This document shows, piece by piece, positions 27,396 to 36,150 of a stretch of DNA of 64,000 nucleotides. This stretch comes from Oscillospiraceae bacterium (GTDB taxonomy: Bacteria; Bacillota; Clostridia; Oscillospirales; Oscillospiraceae). The position numbers were made by a program, and so were the translations under genes. The notes under the pieces were generated by a model. It saw nothing but the letters and a program-made list of their open reading frames with translations. It was not told the origin of the DNA and did not search any database. Location: assembly GCA_902795345.1 (NCBI GenBank), contig CADBKO010000001.1:62001-126000 (forward strand). The letters run 5' to 3'. Position 1 is the first letter of the stretch. Each line of letters starts with the position of its first letter.

Positions 27396-28587
27396 ATGAC
27401 GAATCCGGCGGGAAGATTCGGCGTCCACGGCGGGCAGTATATCCCGGAGACGCTGATGAACGCGGTGATCGAACTGGAAAAGGCGTACAACTTTTACAAG
27501 GAGGACCCGGCCTTCAACGCGGAGCTCACGGAGCTGCTGAATGAATATGCCGGGCGGCCCTCCCGGCTGTATTATGCCCGGCGGCTGACGGAGAAGCTGG
27601 GCGGCGCGAAGATCTATCTCAAGCGGGAGGACCTGAACCACACGGGGGCCCATAAAATAAACAACGTGCTGGGCCAGGCGCTGCTGGCGAAGAAAATGGG
27701 CAAGACCAGGCTGATCGCGGAGACCGGGGCGGGGCAGCACGGCGTCGCCACCGCCACGGCGGCGGCCCTCATGGACATGGAATGTGTGGTCTTCATGGGC
27801 CGGGAGGACACGATCCGCCAGGCGCTGAACGTCTACCGCATGCGTCTCCTGGGCGCGGAGGTGATCCCCGTCACCACCGGCACCGCCACCCTGAAGGACG
27901 CGGTGAGCGAGGCCATGCGGGAGTGGACCAAGCGCATATCCGACACCCACTACTGCCTGGGCTCTGTCATGGGTCCCCATCCCTTTCCCACCATCGTGCG
28001 GGATTTCCAGGCGGTGATCCTCCCGGGAGATAAAAGCCCAGCTGCTGGAAAGGGAAGGGCGTCTGCCGGATGCGGTGCTGGCCTGCGTGGGCGGCGGCTC
28101 CAATGCCATCGGCAGCTTCTACCATTTCATCGGGGACGAGAGCGTAAGGCTCATCGGCTGCGAGGCGGCGGGCCGGGGCGTGGACACGGCGGAAACGGCG
28201 GCCACCATCGCCACGGGACGCCTGGGCATCTTCCACGGCATGAAATCCTATTTCTGCCAGGATGAATTCGGCCAGATCGCCCCGGTCTACTCCATCTCCG
28301 CCGGGCTGGACTATCCCGGCGTCGGCCCGGAGCATGCGTATCTCCACGATATAGGCCGGGCGGAATATGTGGCCGTGACGGATGACGAGGCGGTGGAGGC
28401 ATTTGAATTCCTCTCCCGCACGGAGGGCATCATCCCCGCCATCGAATCCGCCCATGCCGTGGCCCACGCCATGAAGCTGGCCCCCGCCATGGACAGGGAC
28501 AGGATCATCGTCGTCACCGTCTCCGGGCGGGGGGACAAGGACTGCGCCGCCATCGCCCGTTACAGAGGGGAGGATATCCATGAGTAA
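27396..28587 (+). pseudogene. trpB: Tryptophan synthase beta chain, frameshifted
   Basis: Joins indole and serine to make tryptophan. Codons 1-208 run from 27396 to 28019 ([31 protein letters not shown] with the cofactor lysine, [12 protein letters not shown]). The frame then breaks. The rest continues one base on, from 28021 to 28587 ([44 protein letters not shown]). Removing one C at 28019-28020 restores a continuous 396-residue TrpB of normal length with no other damage. This is either a recent inactivating insertion or a sequencing error in a C-run context. First gene of the operon, 26 bases after the T-box terminator. Confidence 0.92.
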
Positions 28588-29359
28588 GATCCATAAGGCT
28601 TTTGAAAAGGGAAAGGCCTTCATCGCCTTTCTCACCTGCGGGGACCCGGACCTGGAGACCACGGCGGCAGCCGTCCGCGCGGCGGCGAAGGGCGGCGCGG
28701 ATCTCATCGAGCTGGGCATCCCCTTCTCCGACCCCACCGCCGAGGGCCCGGTGATCCAGGGGGCGAACCTGCGGGCCCTGAAGGGCGGCGTCACCACGGA
28801 CAAGGTCTTTCAGCTGGTGGGGGAGCTGCGGAAGGACGTGACCATCCCCCTGGTGTTCATGACCTACGCCAACGTGATCTTCTCCTACGGGGCGGAGCGA
28901 TTCCTTCGTAACTGCGCGGAGGCGGGGATCGACGGCCTCATTCTGCCGGACCTGCCCTTTGAGGAGAAGGAGGAATTCCTGGCGCCCTGCCGGAAATACG
29001 GGGTGGACCTCATCTCCATGATCGCCCCCACCTCGGCGTCCCGGGTGGCCGTGATCGCCCGGGAGGCGGAGGGCTTCCTCTATCTGGTCTCCAGCCTGGG
29101 GGTCACGGGGGAGCGCAGCGAAATCAGCACCGACCTGGCCGCCATCGTGAAGACCGTGCGGGAAAACACCGCCATCCCCTGCGCCGTGGGCTTCGGCATC
29201 TCCACGCCGGAGCAGGCCAGGGCCATGGCCGCCCTCTCCGACGGGGCCATCGTGGGCAGCGCCATCGTGCGCATCGTGGAGGAATACGGAAAAGAAGCGC
29301 CCGAACGGGTGGGAAGATATGTCAGGGCCATGAAAGCGGCCATCGCGGACCTTAGCTAA
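28580..29359 (+). CDS. trpA: Tryptophan synthase alpha chain
   Basis: Cleaves indole-3-glycerol phosphate to indole for TrpB. The 259-residue barrel has the catalytic glutamate region [21 protein letters not shown], the second acid in the loop [14 protein letters not shown], and the phosphate site [14 protein letters not shown] and GAIVGSAIV. The start overlaps the end of trpB by eight bases, the normal coupled arrangement, which argues that the trpB reading frame is still used or was until recently. Confidence 0.96.
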   Translation: MSKIHKAFEKGKAFIAFLTCGDPDLETTAAAVRAAAKGGADLIELGIPFSDPTAEGPVIQGANLRALKGGVTTDKVFQLVGELRKDVTIPLVFMTYANVIFSYGAERFLRNCAEAGIDGLILPDLPFEEKEEFLAPCRKYGVDLISMIAPTSASRVAVIAREAEGFLYLVSSLGVTGERSEISTDLAAIVKTVRENTAIPCAVGFGISTPEQARAMAALSDGAIVGSAIVRIVEEYGKEAPERVGRYVRAMKAAIADLS

Positions 29360-29371
29360 GGAGGCTTAACC

Positions 29372-30406
29372 ATGTATAAAGAAGTATTGACGAAGATCAC
29401 CACAGGCCAGAAGCTCAGCGAGGAGGAGATTTTCCAGCTCATCGCCGCCATCAACAAGGACGAGATCACCGACGTGCAGATCGCGGGCTTCCAGGTGGGC
29501 CTGCTGATGAAGGGCACCAGCCTGGAAGAGCTGGCCGCCTTTGCCAAGGCCATGCGCCATAACTGCGTCCCCCTGCGGCCCAGGGTCAGCGCCGAGCTGA
29601 TGGACACCTGCGGCACCGGAGGCGGCCTCTCCACCTTCAACATCTCCACCGCCACGGCCCTGGTGGCCGCCGCGGCGGGCATCCCCATCGCCAAGCACGG
29701 CAGCCGCTCCATCTCCAGCCTTTCCGGCAGCGCCGACGTGCTGGAGGCCCTGGGGGTGAATATCGAGCTGACTCCCGCCCAGGCGGAGAAGCTCATCGAG
29801 GACATCGGCATCGCCTTCATCTATGCGCCCCTGTTCCACCCCGTCATGTGCAAGGTGCTGCCCCCGGAGGCGGAACTGGGCATCAAGACCATTTTCTACA
29901 CCATCATCGGGCCCCTGATCAACCCCGCCTTCGCCCCCCGGCACCTGCTGGGCGTCTATAAGCCGGATATTCTGGACACCGTGACCTATGTGGCCAAGGA
30001 GCTGGGCTATACCACGGCCATGTTCGTCTACGGCGTGGACGGGCTGGATGAGATCTCCCTCCTGGGCAAGACCCGGATCAATGAACTGCGAAACGGCGAA
30101 GTGCGCAGCTATGAGATCGCCCCGGAGGATTTCGGCCTGGAGCGCTGCACCATCGACGACATCAAGACCGGCACGCCGGAGGAGAACGCCGCCGTGATCC
30201 GGGGTGTTTTCAGCGGCGAGATCACCGGCCACCGGAAAAATGCCGTCGTCCTCAATGCGGCGGGGGCCCTCATGGTGGGGGACAAGGCTGCCTCCTTCCC
30301 CGAGGGCATCGCTCTGGCCCGGGAGATCATCGACAGCGGCAAGGCCATGGCGAAGCTGGAAGCTCTGGTGGCCCATTCCAACGCCTTCCGGAACGGGGAA
30401 GCATGA
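29372..30406 (+). CDS. trpD: Anthranilate phosphoribosyltransferase
   Basis: Attaches phosphoribosyl pyrophosphate to anthranilate. The 344-residue protein has the PRPP loop MDTCGTGGGLSTFNIST, AKHGSRSISSLSGSADVLEALG, and the diphosphate-binding YTIIGPLINPAFAPRHLLGV. The DE pair in GLDEISL is also present. It is 12 bases downstream of trpA with AAGGAGG before the ATG. Anthranilate must come from elsewhere, since trpE and trpG are not in this operon. Confidence 0.95.
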   Translation: MYKEVLTKITTGQKLSEEEIFQLIAAINKDEITDVQIAGFQVGLLMKGTSLEELAAFAKAMRHNCVPLRPRVSAELMDTCGTGGGLSTFNISTATALVAAAAGIPIAKHGSRSISSLSGSADVLEALGVNIELTPAQAEKLIEDIGIAFIYAPLFHPVMCKVLPPEAELGIKTIFYTIIGPLINPAFAPRHLLGVYKPDILDTVTYVAKELGYTTAMFVYGVDGLDEISLLGKTRINELRNGEVRSYEIAPEDFGLERCTIDDIKTGTPEENAAVIRGVFSGEITGHRKNAVVLNAAGALMVGDKAASFPEGIALAREIIDSGKAMAKLEALVAHSNAFRNGEA

Positions 30407-31104
30407 GCGCCTTTCTCGACGCCCTGCGGGCCCGGGCCGGGGAGGGCTTCGTCCCGGTGATCCCGGACCTCAAGATGATCTCCCCGGCGGAAGGCCCCCT
30501 GTTTGCCCGGCGGGATCCGGCGGAAGCGGCTCTGGGCCTGGTGAAGGCCGGGGCCCCCGTCCTGAGCGTGGTGACGGAGGAAAAGCATTTCGGCGGCTCT
30601 TTAACGCTCTTGCGGCGTATCGCGGAGGAGGCGGGGGTGCCGGTGCTGCGCAAGGATTTCCTGCAAAGCGCATCGGATGTGGCGGTGTCGGCAGCCTGGG
30701 GCGCTTCCGCAGTGCTGCTGATCTGCGCCGCCATGCCGGAGGGCCTTCTGCGGGAGTGTTTCGCCGCCGCCCGGGACCTGGGGCTGGATGCTCTGGTGGA
30801 GGCCCACACCGCTTCCGAGCTGCGCTTTGCCGCTTCCCTGGGCTGCCCGCTGCTGGGCGTCAACAACCGGGATATCCTGGCTTTGGAGAAGGACGGGGGC
30901 ACGGTGGCGCGCACGGCGGAGCTGGCCGCCCTGAAGCCGCCCGGCGCCTTCCTCGTCAGCGAGAGCGGGCTGCGAAGCCGGGCCGACGTGCGCCGGGCGG
31001 TTCGCAGCGGGGCCGACGGCGTTCTGGTGGGCACCGCCATCTGGCGCGCGGAGGACCCCTTCGCCTTCTACGACGCCCTCTCCCGGGCGGAGGCGGAAGC
31101 ATGA
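30403..31104 (+). CDS. trpC: Indole-3-glycerol phosphate synthase
   Basis: Closes the indole ring to form indole-3-glycerol phosphate. PVIPDLKMISPAEG carries the first catalytic lysine, with VLSVVTEEKHFGGS, VLRKDFLQS, VEAHTASEL, LLGVNNRDI and VSESGLRSRADV in order, and GADGVLVGTAI at the end. At 233 residues it is about 20-30 shorter than usual because the N-terminal helical extension is reduced. The ATG overlaps the trpD stop by four bases. Confidence 0.93.
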   Translation: MSAFLDALRARAGEGFVPVIPDLKMISPAEGPLFARRDPAEAALGLVKAGAPVLSVVTEEKHFGGSLTLLRRIAEEAGVPVLRKDFLQSASDVAVSAAWGASAVLLICAAMPEGLLRECFAAARDLGLDALVEAHTASELRFAASLGCPLLGVNNRDILALEKDGGTVARTAELAALKPPGAFLVSESGLRSRADVRRAVRSGADGVLVGTAIWRAEDPFAFYDALSRAEAEA

Positions 31105-31778
31105 GACCGCTGCTTAAGATCTGCGGCCTCATGAGGGAGGAGGACGTGGCCCTGTGCTGCCGCAAGGGGGTGGAGATCTGCGGCTTCGTCACGGAATACC
31201 CCGTGCCGGTGCCCTGGAACCTGAGCCGGGACCGCTGCGCGGAGCTGCTGCCCCTGACCCGGGGAAAGGCGAAAAGCTGCCTCGTCACCGGCGGGGAGGC
31301 GGATAAGCTCCGCTCCCTGGCCCGCTGCCTCCGACCCGACCTCATCCAGCTCCACGCTGGCGAAAGCCTGGAGCTGGCCGCTGCCCTGGCGGCGGACCTG
31401 GCCCCGCTGGGCATCGGGGTGATCAAAACCGTGCCTGCTTCCCCGGAAGCCCGGCTGCGGGAATTCGGGACGGCGGACCCCGCCGCCTGCGGGGAAAAGC
31501 TGTCCCGGGCGGGGGTCTATGCCGCCCTGGTGGACGCCCGGGGGCCGGAAAACGCCGCCTCTGCGGGACTGCACGCGGACCCGGCCCTGTTCCGGGCGGT
31601 GCGGGATGCCGCCCGCTGCCTCACCATCCTGGGGGGCGGCGTGAAGCCGGATAACTGCGAAGAGATCATCCGCGAGCTGGACCCCGCCGCGCTGGATGTG
31701 ATGAGCGGCGTGGAGCGCGCGCCCGGCAGAAAATCCGAAGCCCTGCTGGATTCCCTCCTGGCCGCCATGGAGCGTTGA
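31101..31778 (+). CDS. trpF: Phosphoribosylanthranilate isomerase
   Basis: Performs the Amadori rearrangement between TrpD and TrpC. The 225-residue barrel starts LLKICGLMREEDVALCC with the general-base cysteine, then DLIQLHAGES, ALVDARG with the catalytic aspartate, ILGGGVKPDNCEEI and ALDVMSGVER. It has a divergent N-terminal strand (VTEYPVPVPWNLSRD). It overlaps trpC by four bases and is the last gene before the terminator at 31854. Confidence 0.93.
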   Translation: MRPLLKICGLMREEDVALCCRKGVEICGFVTEYPVPVPWNLSRDRCAELLPLTRGKAKSCLVTGGEADKLRSLARCLRPDLIQLHAGESLELAAALAADLAPLGIGVIKTVPASPEARLREFGTADPAACGEKLSRAGVYAALVDARGPENAASAGLHADPALFRAVRDAARCLTILGGGVKPDNCEEIIRELDPAALDVMSGVERAPGRKSEALLDSLLAAMER

Positions 31779-31853
31779 CCCCGGCGCAAAAAGACGCCCC
31801 CGCGCCGGCGCGTCCACCGGCCCGGAATAATGACCGTATCCTGCGACGAAAAA

Positions 31854-31880
31854 AGGAGCTGCGGCATGCAGCTCCTTCTT
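31854..31880. terminator. Bidirectional terminator between trpF and csoR-like gene
   Basis: AGGAGCTGC and GCAGCTCCT form a perfect 9-bp stem with a five-base loop. It is flanked by T-rich sequence on the plus side (TCTTTCT) and by TTTTTTC on the minus side, so it serves both convergent operons. Confidence 0.8.
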
Positions 31881-31929
31881 TCTGACTTCTTTGGACCTTT
31901 TTTCGGACTCTTTCGGATAATTCCTCCGT

Positions 31930-32205
31930 TCAGCCCATGTTGGCGAAGCGCTCGATGGTCTTGGTGAATTTCGCCAGGGTCTCGTCCACGTCTCCGTTCT
32001 GCAGACCTTCCAGAACGCAGTGGCGGATGTGCCCCTCCAGCACCACCTGACCGGCCTTGTGGAGGGCGCTTTTGGCGGCGTTGATGAGCGCCAGCACGTC
32101 CTCGCAGGGGACATCCTCGTCGATCATGCGGTCGATGGCGTTGACCTGCCCGACGATCTTCTTGAGCCGGGCGTGGAGCTTGTCGCTGTCCATGCACTGT
32201 ACCAT
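31930..32205 (-). CDS. CsoR-family metal-sensing repressor
   Basis: A 91-residue all-helical repressor of the CsoR/RcnR family, which releases DNA on metal binding. LHARLKKIVGQVNAIDRMI is the DNA-binding helix. The metal ligands are in VPCEDVL and HIRHCVLEGL, giving the C-H-C pattern of Cu(I) sensors, although the family also senses other metals and persulfide. The ATG at 32205 has AAGGAGG seven bases upstream. It is the third gene of the DUF6110-ATPase operon, whose promoter contains two CsoR-like operators, so autoregulation is likely. Confidence 0.9.
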   Translation of the reverse strand: MVQCMDSDKLHARLKKIVGQVNAIDRMIDEDVPCEDVLALINAAKSALHKAGQVVLEGHIRHCVLEGLQNGDVDETLAKFTKTIERFANMG

Positions 32206-32291
32206 GTTCAGACCTCCTTGCTGTATCGCGGCGTGTGCTTCCTTGTTCCTTCGCCCATTATACCGCAATCTCCGGAGATTTGCATCCCTGA

Positions 32292-34406
32292 TTATTCGGC
32301 GGCGACGTATTGGGTCTCCTCCGGGATCATCTCCGTCATATTGCGCAGGCAGAGGGCGATGGTGGAGGTGTTGTGCAGCAGAGCCGCGGTGCCGGGGGTG
32401 ACCAGGCCCAGGATGCCCGCCAGGAGGATGGCTCCGTTGGCGGCGATGCCCAGGGCGCCGGTGGACTTCATGCGCAGCATGAGCTTGTCGCTGAGTTCCT
32501 TGAGGGCGATGAGCTGTTCCAGGTCGGAGCCGGACAGGGTGATGTCCGCGATCTCCCGGGCGATGTCCGCCCCTTCCTTCATGGCGATGCCCACGTCCGC
32601 GGCGGAGAGGGCGGGGGAGTCGTTGATGCCGTCTCCGATCATGATGACCCGGTGGCCGGCCTCCTTCTCCTGTTCCACGAAATGGGCCTTGTCCTCCGGG
32701 AGCACCTCGCTGTACCAGCGGTCGATGCCCGCCTCGGCGGCGATGGCGGCGGCGGTGCGTTCGCTGTCCCCCGTCATCATGACGATGTTGGTGAGCCCGG
32801 CGGCCTTCAGCCGCCGCACCACGTTCCTCGTCTCCGGCTTGATGGGGTCGTCGATGCCGATGATGGCGGCCAGCACCCCGTCGATGGCCATGTAAAGCTG
32901 GCTGTACCGCAGGGGCAGAGCGTGGAGCTTGGCTTCGTCCTCCGGCCTGACCAGAGTCTTTTCGTCGTCGAAGACGAAGTGGTGGCTGCCGATGACTACC
33001 CGCTGCCCCGCCGCGATGGAGACGATGCCGTGGGCCACGATGTACTCCGGCTTGGAGTGGGGCACCCCGTAGTCCAGACCCCGGTCCCGGGCCGCCTGGA
33101 CAACGGCGGACGCCAGAGAGTGGGGGAAGTGGGCTTCCAGGTCGGCGGCCAAGGCCAGCATCTCGTTCTCGTCCCGCCCGGACATGGGCACCACGGCCTC
33201 CACCGTGGGCACGCTGCGGGTGAGGGTGCCGGTCTTGTCGAATACCACCGTGTCCGCCGCGGCGATGTGCTCCAGGAATTTGCCGCCCTTGACGGTGATG
33301 TGGTGGGCCCCCGCCTCCCGCATGGCGGAGAGGACGGAGATGGGCATGGCCACCTCGATGGCGCAGGAGAAATCCACCATGAGCACGCTGGCGGCCTTGG
33401 TGACGTTCCTGGTCAGCAGCCAGGTGAGGGCCGCGGTGCCGAAGGTATAGGGGATGAGCCTGCTCACCAGCTTTTCCGCCTGGCTCTGGGTCACGGCCAC
33501 CATGCTCTCGCTCTGCTCGATGAACTTCACGATGTTGTCGTAGCGGGTCTGGCCGGAGGTCTCCTTGACCTCGATGATGAGGTCGCCCTCGTCGATGACG
33601 GTCCCGGCGTAGACGGTGATGCCCGGCTCCTTGTGGACGGGGATGCTCTCCCCAGTGAGGGCGGACTGGTTCACCATGGCCTCCCCCTCGGAGACGATGC
33701 CGTCCAGGGGGATGACGCTGCCCATGTAGACGTGGATGCGGTCGCCCACCTTGACCTGGCTGAGGTTCGTTAGTTCGGTGGTCTCGCCCTCCACCTTCCA
33801 GACATTGGTGACGTTGAGGGCCAGGCTCCGCGCCAGGTCCTCCACGGACTTCTTGTAAGTCCACTCCTCCAGAATCTCGCCCAGCTTCGTCAGGAAGATG
33901 ATGCTGCCTGCGGTGGGGAAGTCCCCGGTGAGCAGGGAAGCCAGGATGGCGGAGGCGTGGACGATCTCGGCGCTGAATTTCTTTTGTATGAGGTCCTTCA
34001 GCCCCGCCCGGATGAAGGGGAGGCCGTTCCAGATCGTCCAGGCATAGCGGATGGGGGCGGGGAGCAGGAGCCGCTTGGCCACCCTCGTCATGATGAGGGT
34101 GCCGATCTCCTCCTTGTACTGCTCGCTGGTGGCCCGGGCCGAAACGGCGGGCACCAGTTTCTGCATTTCCGGGTCCTCCGGGGAAAAGCCGCGGAGGAAC
34201 TTAAGTGTTTCCGCCGGGGCGTCGGCGCGGCAGGGGTCGAAGCGCAGCAGCAGCTGGGCTGTGCGGGGGAGTACGGTGACGCTGCGGATGCCGGGGTGCT
34301 CCGTCAGCGCGTAGTAGAGGACGTCCGCCTCCTCCGGCTTCAGCCGCCGCAGCCCCAGGCCGATCTGCATCTGCCCCTTGGCGCGGTGTAATACGGTTAC
34401 TTTCAA
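32292..34406 (-). CDS. P1B-type metal-exporting ATPase with atypical metal motif
   Basis: Pumps a transition metal across the membrane. The 704-residue protein has the actuator motif TGES (251-254), phosphorylation site DKTGT (390-394), HP-like HFPHSLA (about 428) and hinge GDGINDSPAL (591-600). The transmembrane metal site, usually CPC, reads DFSCAIEVAMP (345-355), so only one cysteine remains. This resembles the SC-type motifs of manganese or broad-range exporters rather than copper pumps. The N-terminus (to about 90) is not a canonical metal-binding domain: it lacks the CxxC motif. The partner genes DUF6110 and CsoR are on either side. Confidence 0.92.
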   Translation of the reverse strand: MKVTVLHRAKGQMQIGLGLRRLKPEEADVLYYALTEHPGIRSVTVLPRTAQLLLRFDPCRADAPAETLKFLRGFSPEDPEMQKLVPAVSARATSEQYKEEIGTLIMTRVAKRLLLPAPIRYAWTIWNGLPFIRAGLKDLIQKKFSAEIVHASAILASLLTGDFPTAGSIIFLTKLGEILEEWTYKKSVEDLARSLALNVTNVWKVEGETTELTNLSQVKVGDRIHVYMGSVIPLDGIVSEGEAMVNQSALTGESIPVHKEPGITVYAGTVIDEGDLIIEVKETSGQTRYDNIVKFIEQSESMVAVTQSQAEKLVSRLIPYTFGTAALTWLLTRNVTKAASVLMVDFSCAIEVAMPISVLSAMREAGAHHITVKGGKFLEHIAAADTVVFDKTGTLTRSVPTVEAVVPMSGRDENEMLALAADLEAHFPHSLASAVVQAARDRGLDYGVPHSKPEYIVAHGIVSIAAGQRVVIGSHHFVFDDEKTLVRPEDEAKLHALPLRYSQLYMAIDGVLAAIIGIDDPIKPETRNVVRRLKAAGLTNIVMMTGDSERTAAAIAAEAGIDRWYSEVLPEDKAHFVEQEKEAGHRVIMIGDGINDSPALSAADVGIAMKEGADIAREIADITLSGSDLEQLIALKELSDKLMLRMKSTGALGIAANGAILLAGILGLVTPGTAALLHNTSTIALCLRNMTEMIPEETQYVAAE

Positions 34407-34424
34407 GCTCGGCAGCCTCCTTGC

Positions 34425-34700
34425 TCAGGCTTCCCCGCCCTTGGCTTCCTCTTCGGCCTTTTCCGCTTCGTATTCCTTGTCCAGCTTCTGATAATACTGC
34501 TCGGTGATCTCCTTGGCCTCGGCACTGATGTTGCTGACCGCGGCCTGCACCTTCTCGCTGTCGGCCATGATGCGGTCCCGGGCGATCATCGCGCCGGCGA
34601 ACACATACTTATAGCCCTTCATCACCAGTTTGCTGGTCAGCACGCTGAGGCCCACGGACCCCACCAGGATGCCGCTTGCAAAAGCCCAACCCTTTTTCAT
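34425..34700 (-). CDS. DUF6110 family small membrane protein
   Basis: A 91-residue protein with one N-terminal hydrophobic helix (WAFASGILVGSVGLSVLTSK) and a charged, probably coiled C-terminus ending in an EAEKAEEEAKGGEA tail. I place it in the uncharacterised DUF6110 family, which is found next to P1B ATPases and CsoR regulators in Firmicutes. A role as metal chaperone or ATPase partner is inference from context. The ATG at 34700 has GGAGG eight bases upstream. It is the first gene of the operon. Confidence 0.78.
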   Translation of the reverse strand: MKKGWAFASGILVGSVGLSVLTSKLVMKGYKYVFAGAMIARDRIMADSEKVQAAVSNISAEAKEITEQYYQKLDKEYEAEKAEEEAKGGEA

Positions 34701-34772
34701 GTCTCTATCCTCCACATATCAAAAAGTAATGTCGTTCCGGACAGGCCCGGTGCGCATCGGGAGCCTTCTCCC

Positions 34773-34829
34773 TACCCCGCCGGGTATTCCTTACGATGCA
34801 AATATACCATAAGGGGTATAGGTTTGCAA
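34773..34829 (-). promoter_or_regulatory. Promoter with two CsoR-like operators
   Basis: On the minus strand TTGCAA (34829-34824) and TATATT (34806-34801) are 17 bp apart. A pseudo-palindrome ATACCATAAGGGGTAT (34804-34819) fills the spacer. A second, TACCCCGCCGGGTA (34773-34786), lies just downstream of the start point. Both have the TACC-n-GGTA form of CsoR operators. With the sensor gene in the same operon this predicts metal-induced derepression. Confidence 0.7.
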
Positions 34830-34882
34830 GAGGTGTTTTCACTTTTTTTCGTTTTTTCTGAAAAGCCCCGCGGCGGTGAGAT

Positions 34883-34928
34883 GAAAAACAGAGAATGGAC
34901 GTTCCCCAAAATCGGGGAACGTCCATTC
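34883..34928 (-). terminator. Terminator of the hydroxyacyl-CoA dehydratase cluster
   Basis: A perfect 15-bp stem (GAATGGACGTTCCCC and its complement) with a six-base loop, followed on the minus strand by TCTGTTTTTC. It lies about 90 bases past the last gene of the cluster. Confidence 0.8.
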
Positions 34929-35019
34929 CTCGTGATGAACAAGACCAGCAATGTGGCAAGACTCGGATACTTATCCGGACTCTTTCCGGCTCGGCGGCGG
35001 TGATGGCCTTCCTGCCGCC

Positions 35020-36150
35020 TTACCCCCGCAGCATCTCCGCAAAGGCTTCGATGGCGCTGCGGGCCTGCTCGAAGGAGGCCGTCTGCTGGTCGTATTCCAC
35101 CGCCAGCAGGGGGATGCCCGCTTCCTCCAGCATCCGCCGCACGGGCACATAGTCGAATTCCTCCGGATCGCAGAATTTAGCCATGACCCACAGGACCCCG
35201 TCGGCCCCGGCCGCCTTCGCCAGCTTAACCAGCTCCCGTCCCCGCTCCTTGCCGGGGTCGAAGAGGACGCTGCACCCCTCCGCCAGTCCCAGCCGCCGGG
35301 CGAGACCTACCACCGGGTCCGCCGTCACGGGGGTGTCGGTGCGGAAAAAGCCGGATTCCTGGGCCACCTGGTCGTCGGCCACCGTGCAGCCGGCGTCCTC
35401 CAGGATGCCCAGAAGGGCGGGGGAGTCCGCCAGGATGCCGGTGGTGACGATCCGCAGCCCCCTCCGGGGGCTTTCCGGCAGGCTGCACAGGGCTTCCGTC
35501 AGGGCGCGCAGCTTCGCCGTATGCGCCGCCCGGTCCATAAAGTACCCCGCCTTCATGGCCTCGCAGCGCTGGAGGGGACTGACGGCCTCCGGATGGGCCG
35601 CCGCCGCGGCGCTGAAGGCCCGCAGGGCGGCGCGGTTCTCATTGTAAAGGGCGACAGCTTCCGCGATCTCCCCGTCGGAGACGGTTTTCCCGGAGATTTC
35701 TTCCAATCTTCCCAGCACCCGGCGGAAGCGGGCACGGGTGAATTCCTCCCCGGCTTCCGTTTTCCGGTTCTGGGCCCAGGCCACGTCGATCACCGGCACG
35801 GTCCCCACCCCGTATTTCCAGTTGGGGCCGAAGCATTTGAGGGAGTCGCAGCAGAGAGGGACCATGATGGCGCTGAGCCCCGCCAGCTGCCCCCGCAGGC
35901 CCATTTCCAGGGCGGTATGCAGCAGGCTGCAGGTGAAGGCGGGATAGTACCGCCCGGAAAGGGAGGTCTGCATCTCCGCCCCCCAGAGGCCGAAGGGCAG
36001 CATCCCGGCGGCGTAAACCAGTTCCTCTGGGCAGAAGTAGGGGAGGACCCCCACGGCCTTCCGCCCCCGGGCCAGGGCCGCGTCCAGCTGTGCCCTGGGA
36101 TCGGCGCATACGCTGTGCAGCTCCGAGAGCATTTCCTTCACTTTATCCAT
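35020..36150 (-). CDS. R-2-hydroxyacyl-CoA dehydratase, beta-type subunit (HadC/FldC-like)
   Basis: Second subunit of the [4Fe-4S] enzyme that dehydrates R-2-hydroxyacyl-CoA in amino acid fermentation. The 376-residue protein has the HgdB family layout: VGVLPYFCPEELVYAAGMLP, PLCCDSLKCFGPNW with cluster cysteines, VMAKFCDPEEFDY and PLLAVEYDQQ near the end. It overlaps the alpha-type subunit gene by eight bases and ends the four-gene cluster. Confidence 0.9.
   Translation of the reverse strand: MDKVKEMLSELHSVCADPRAQLDAALARGRKAVGVLPYFCPEELVYAAGMLPFGLWGAEMQTSLSGRYYPAFTCSLLHTALEMGLRGQLAGLSAIMVPLCCDSLKCFGPNWKYGVGTVPVIDVAWAQNRKTEAGEEFTRARFRRVLGRLEEISGKTVSDGEIAEAVALYNENRAALRAFSAAAAAHPEAVSPLQRCEAMKAGYFMDRAAHTAKLRALTEALCSLPESPRRGLRIVTTGILADSPALLGILEDAGCTVADDQVAQESGFFRTDTPVTADPVVGLARRLGLAEGCSVLFDPGKERGRELVKLAKAAGADGVLWVMAKFCDPEEFDYVPVRRMLEEAGIPLLAVEYDQQTASFEQARSAIEAFAEMLRG

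Noticed and set aside
32206..33864. Upstream part of the long frame that ends in the CsoR-like gene
   Set aside because: It overlaps the P-type ATPase gene out of frame; only 31930-32205 has a ribosome site and CsoR features.
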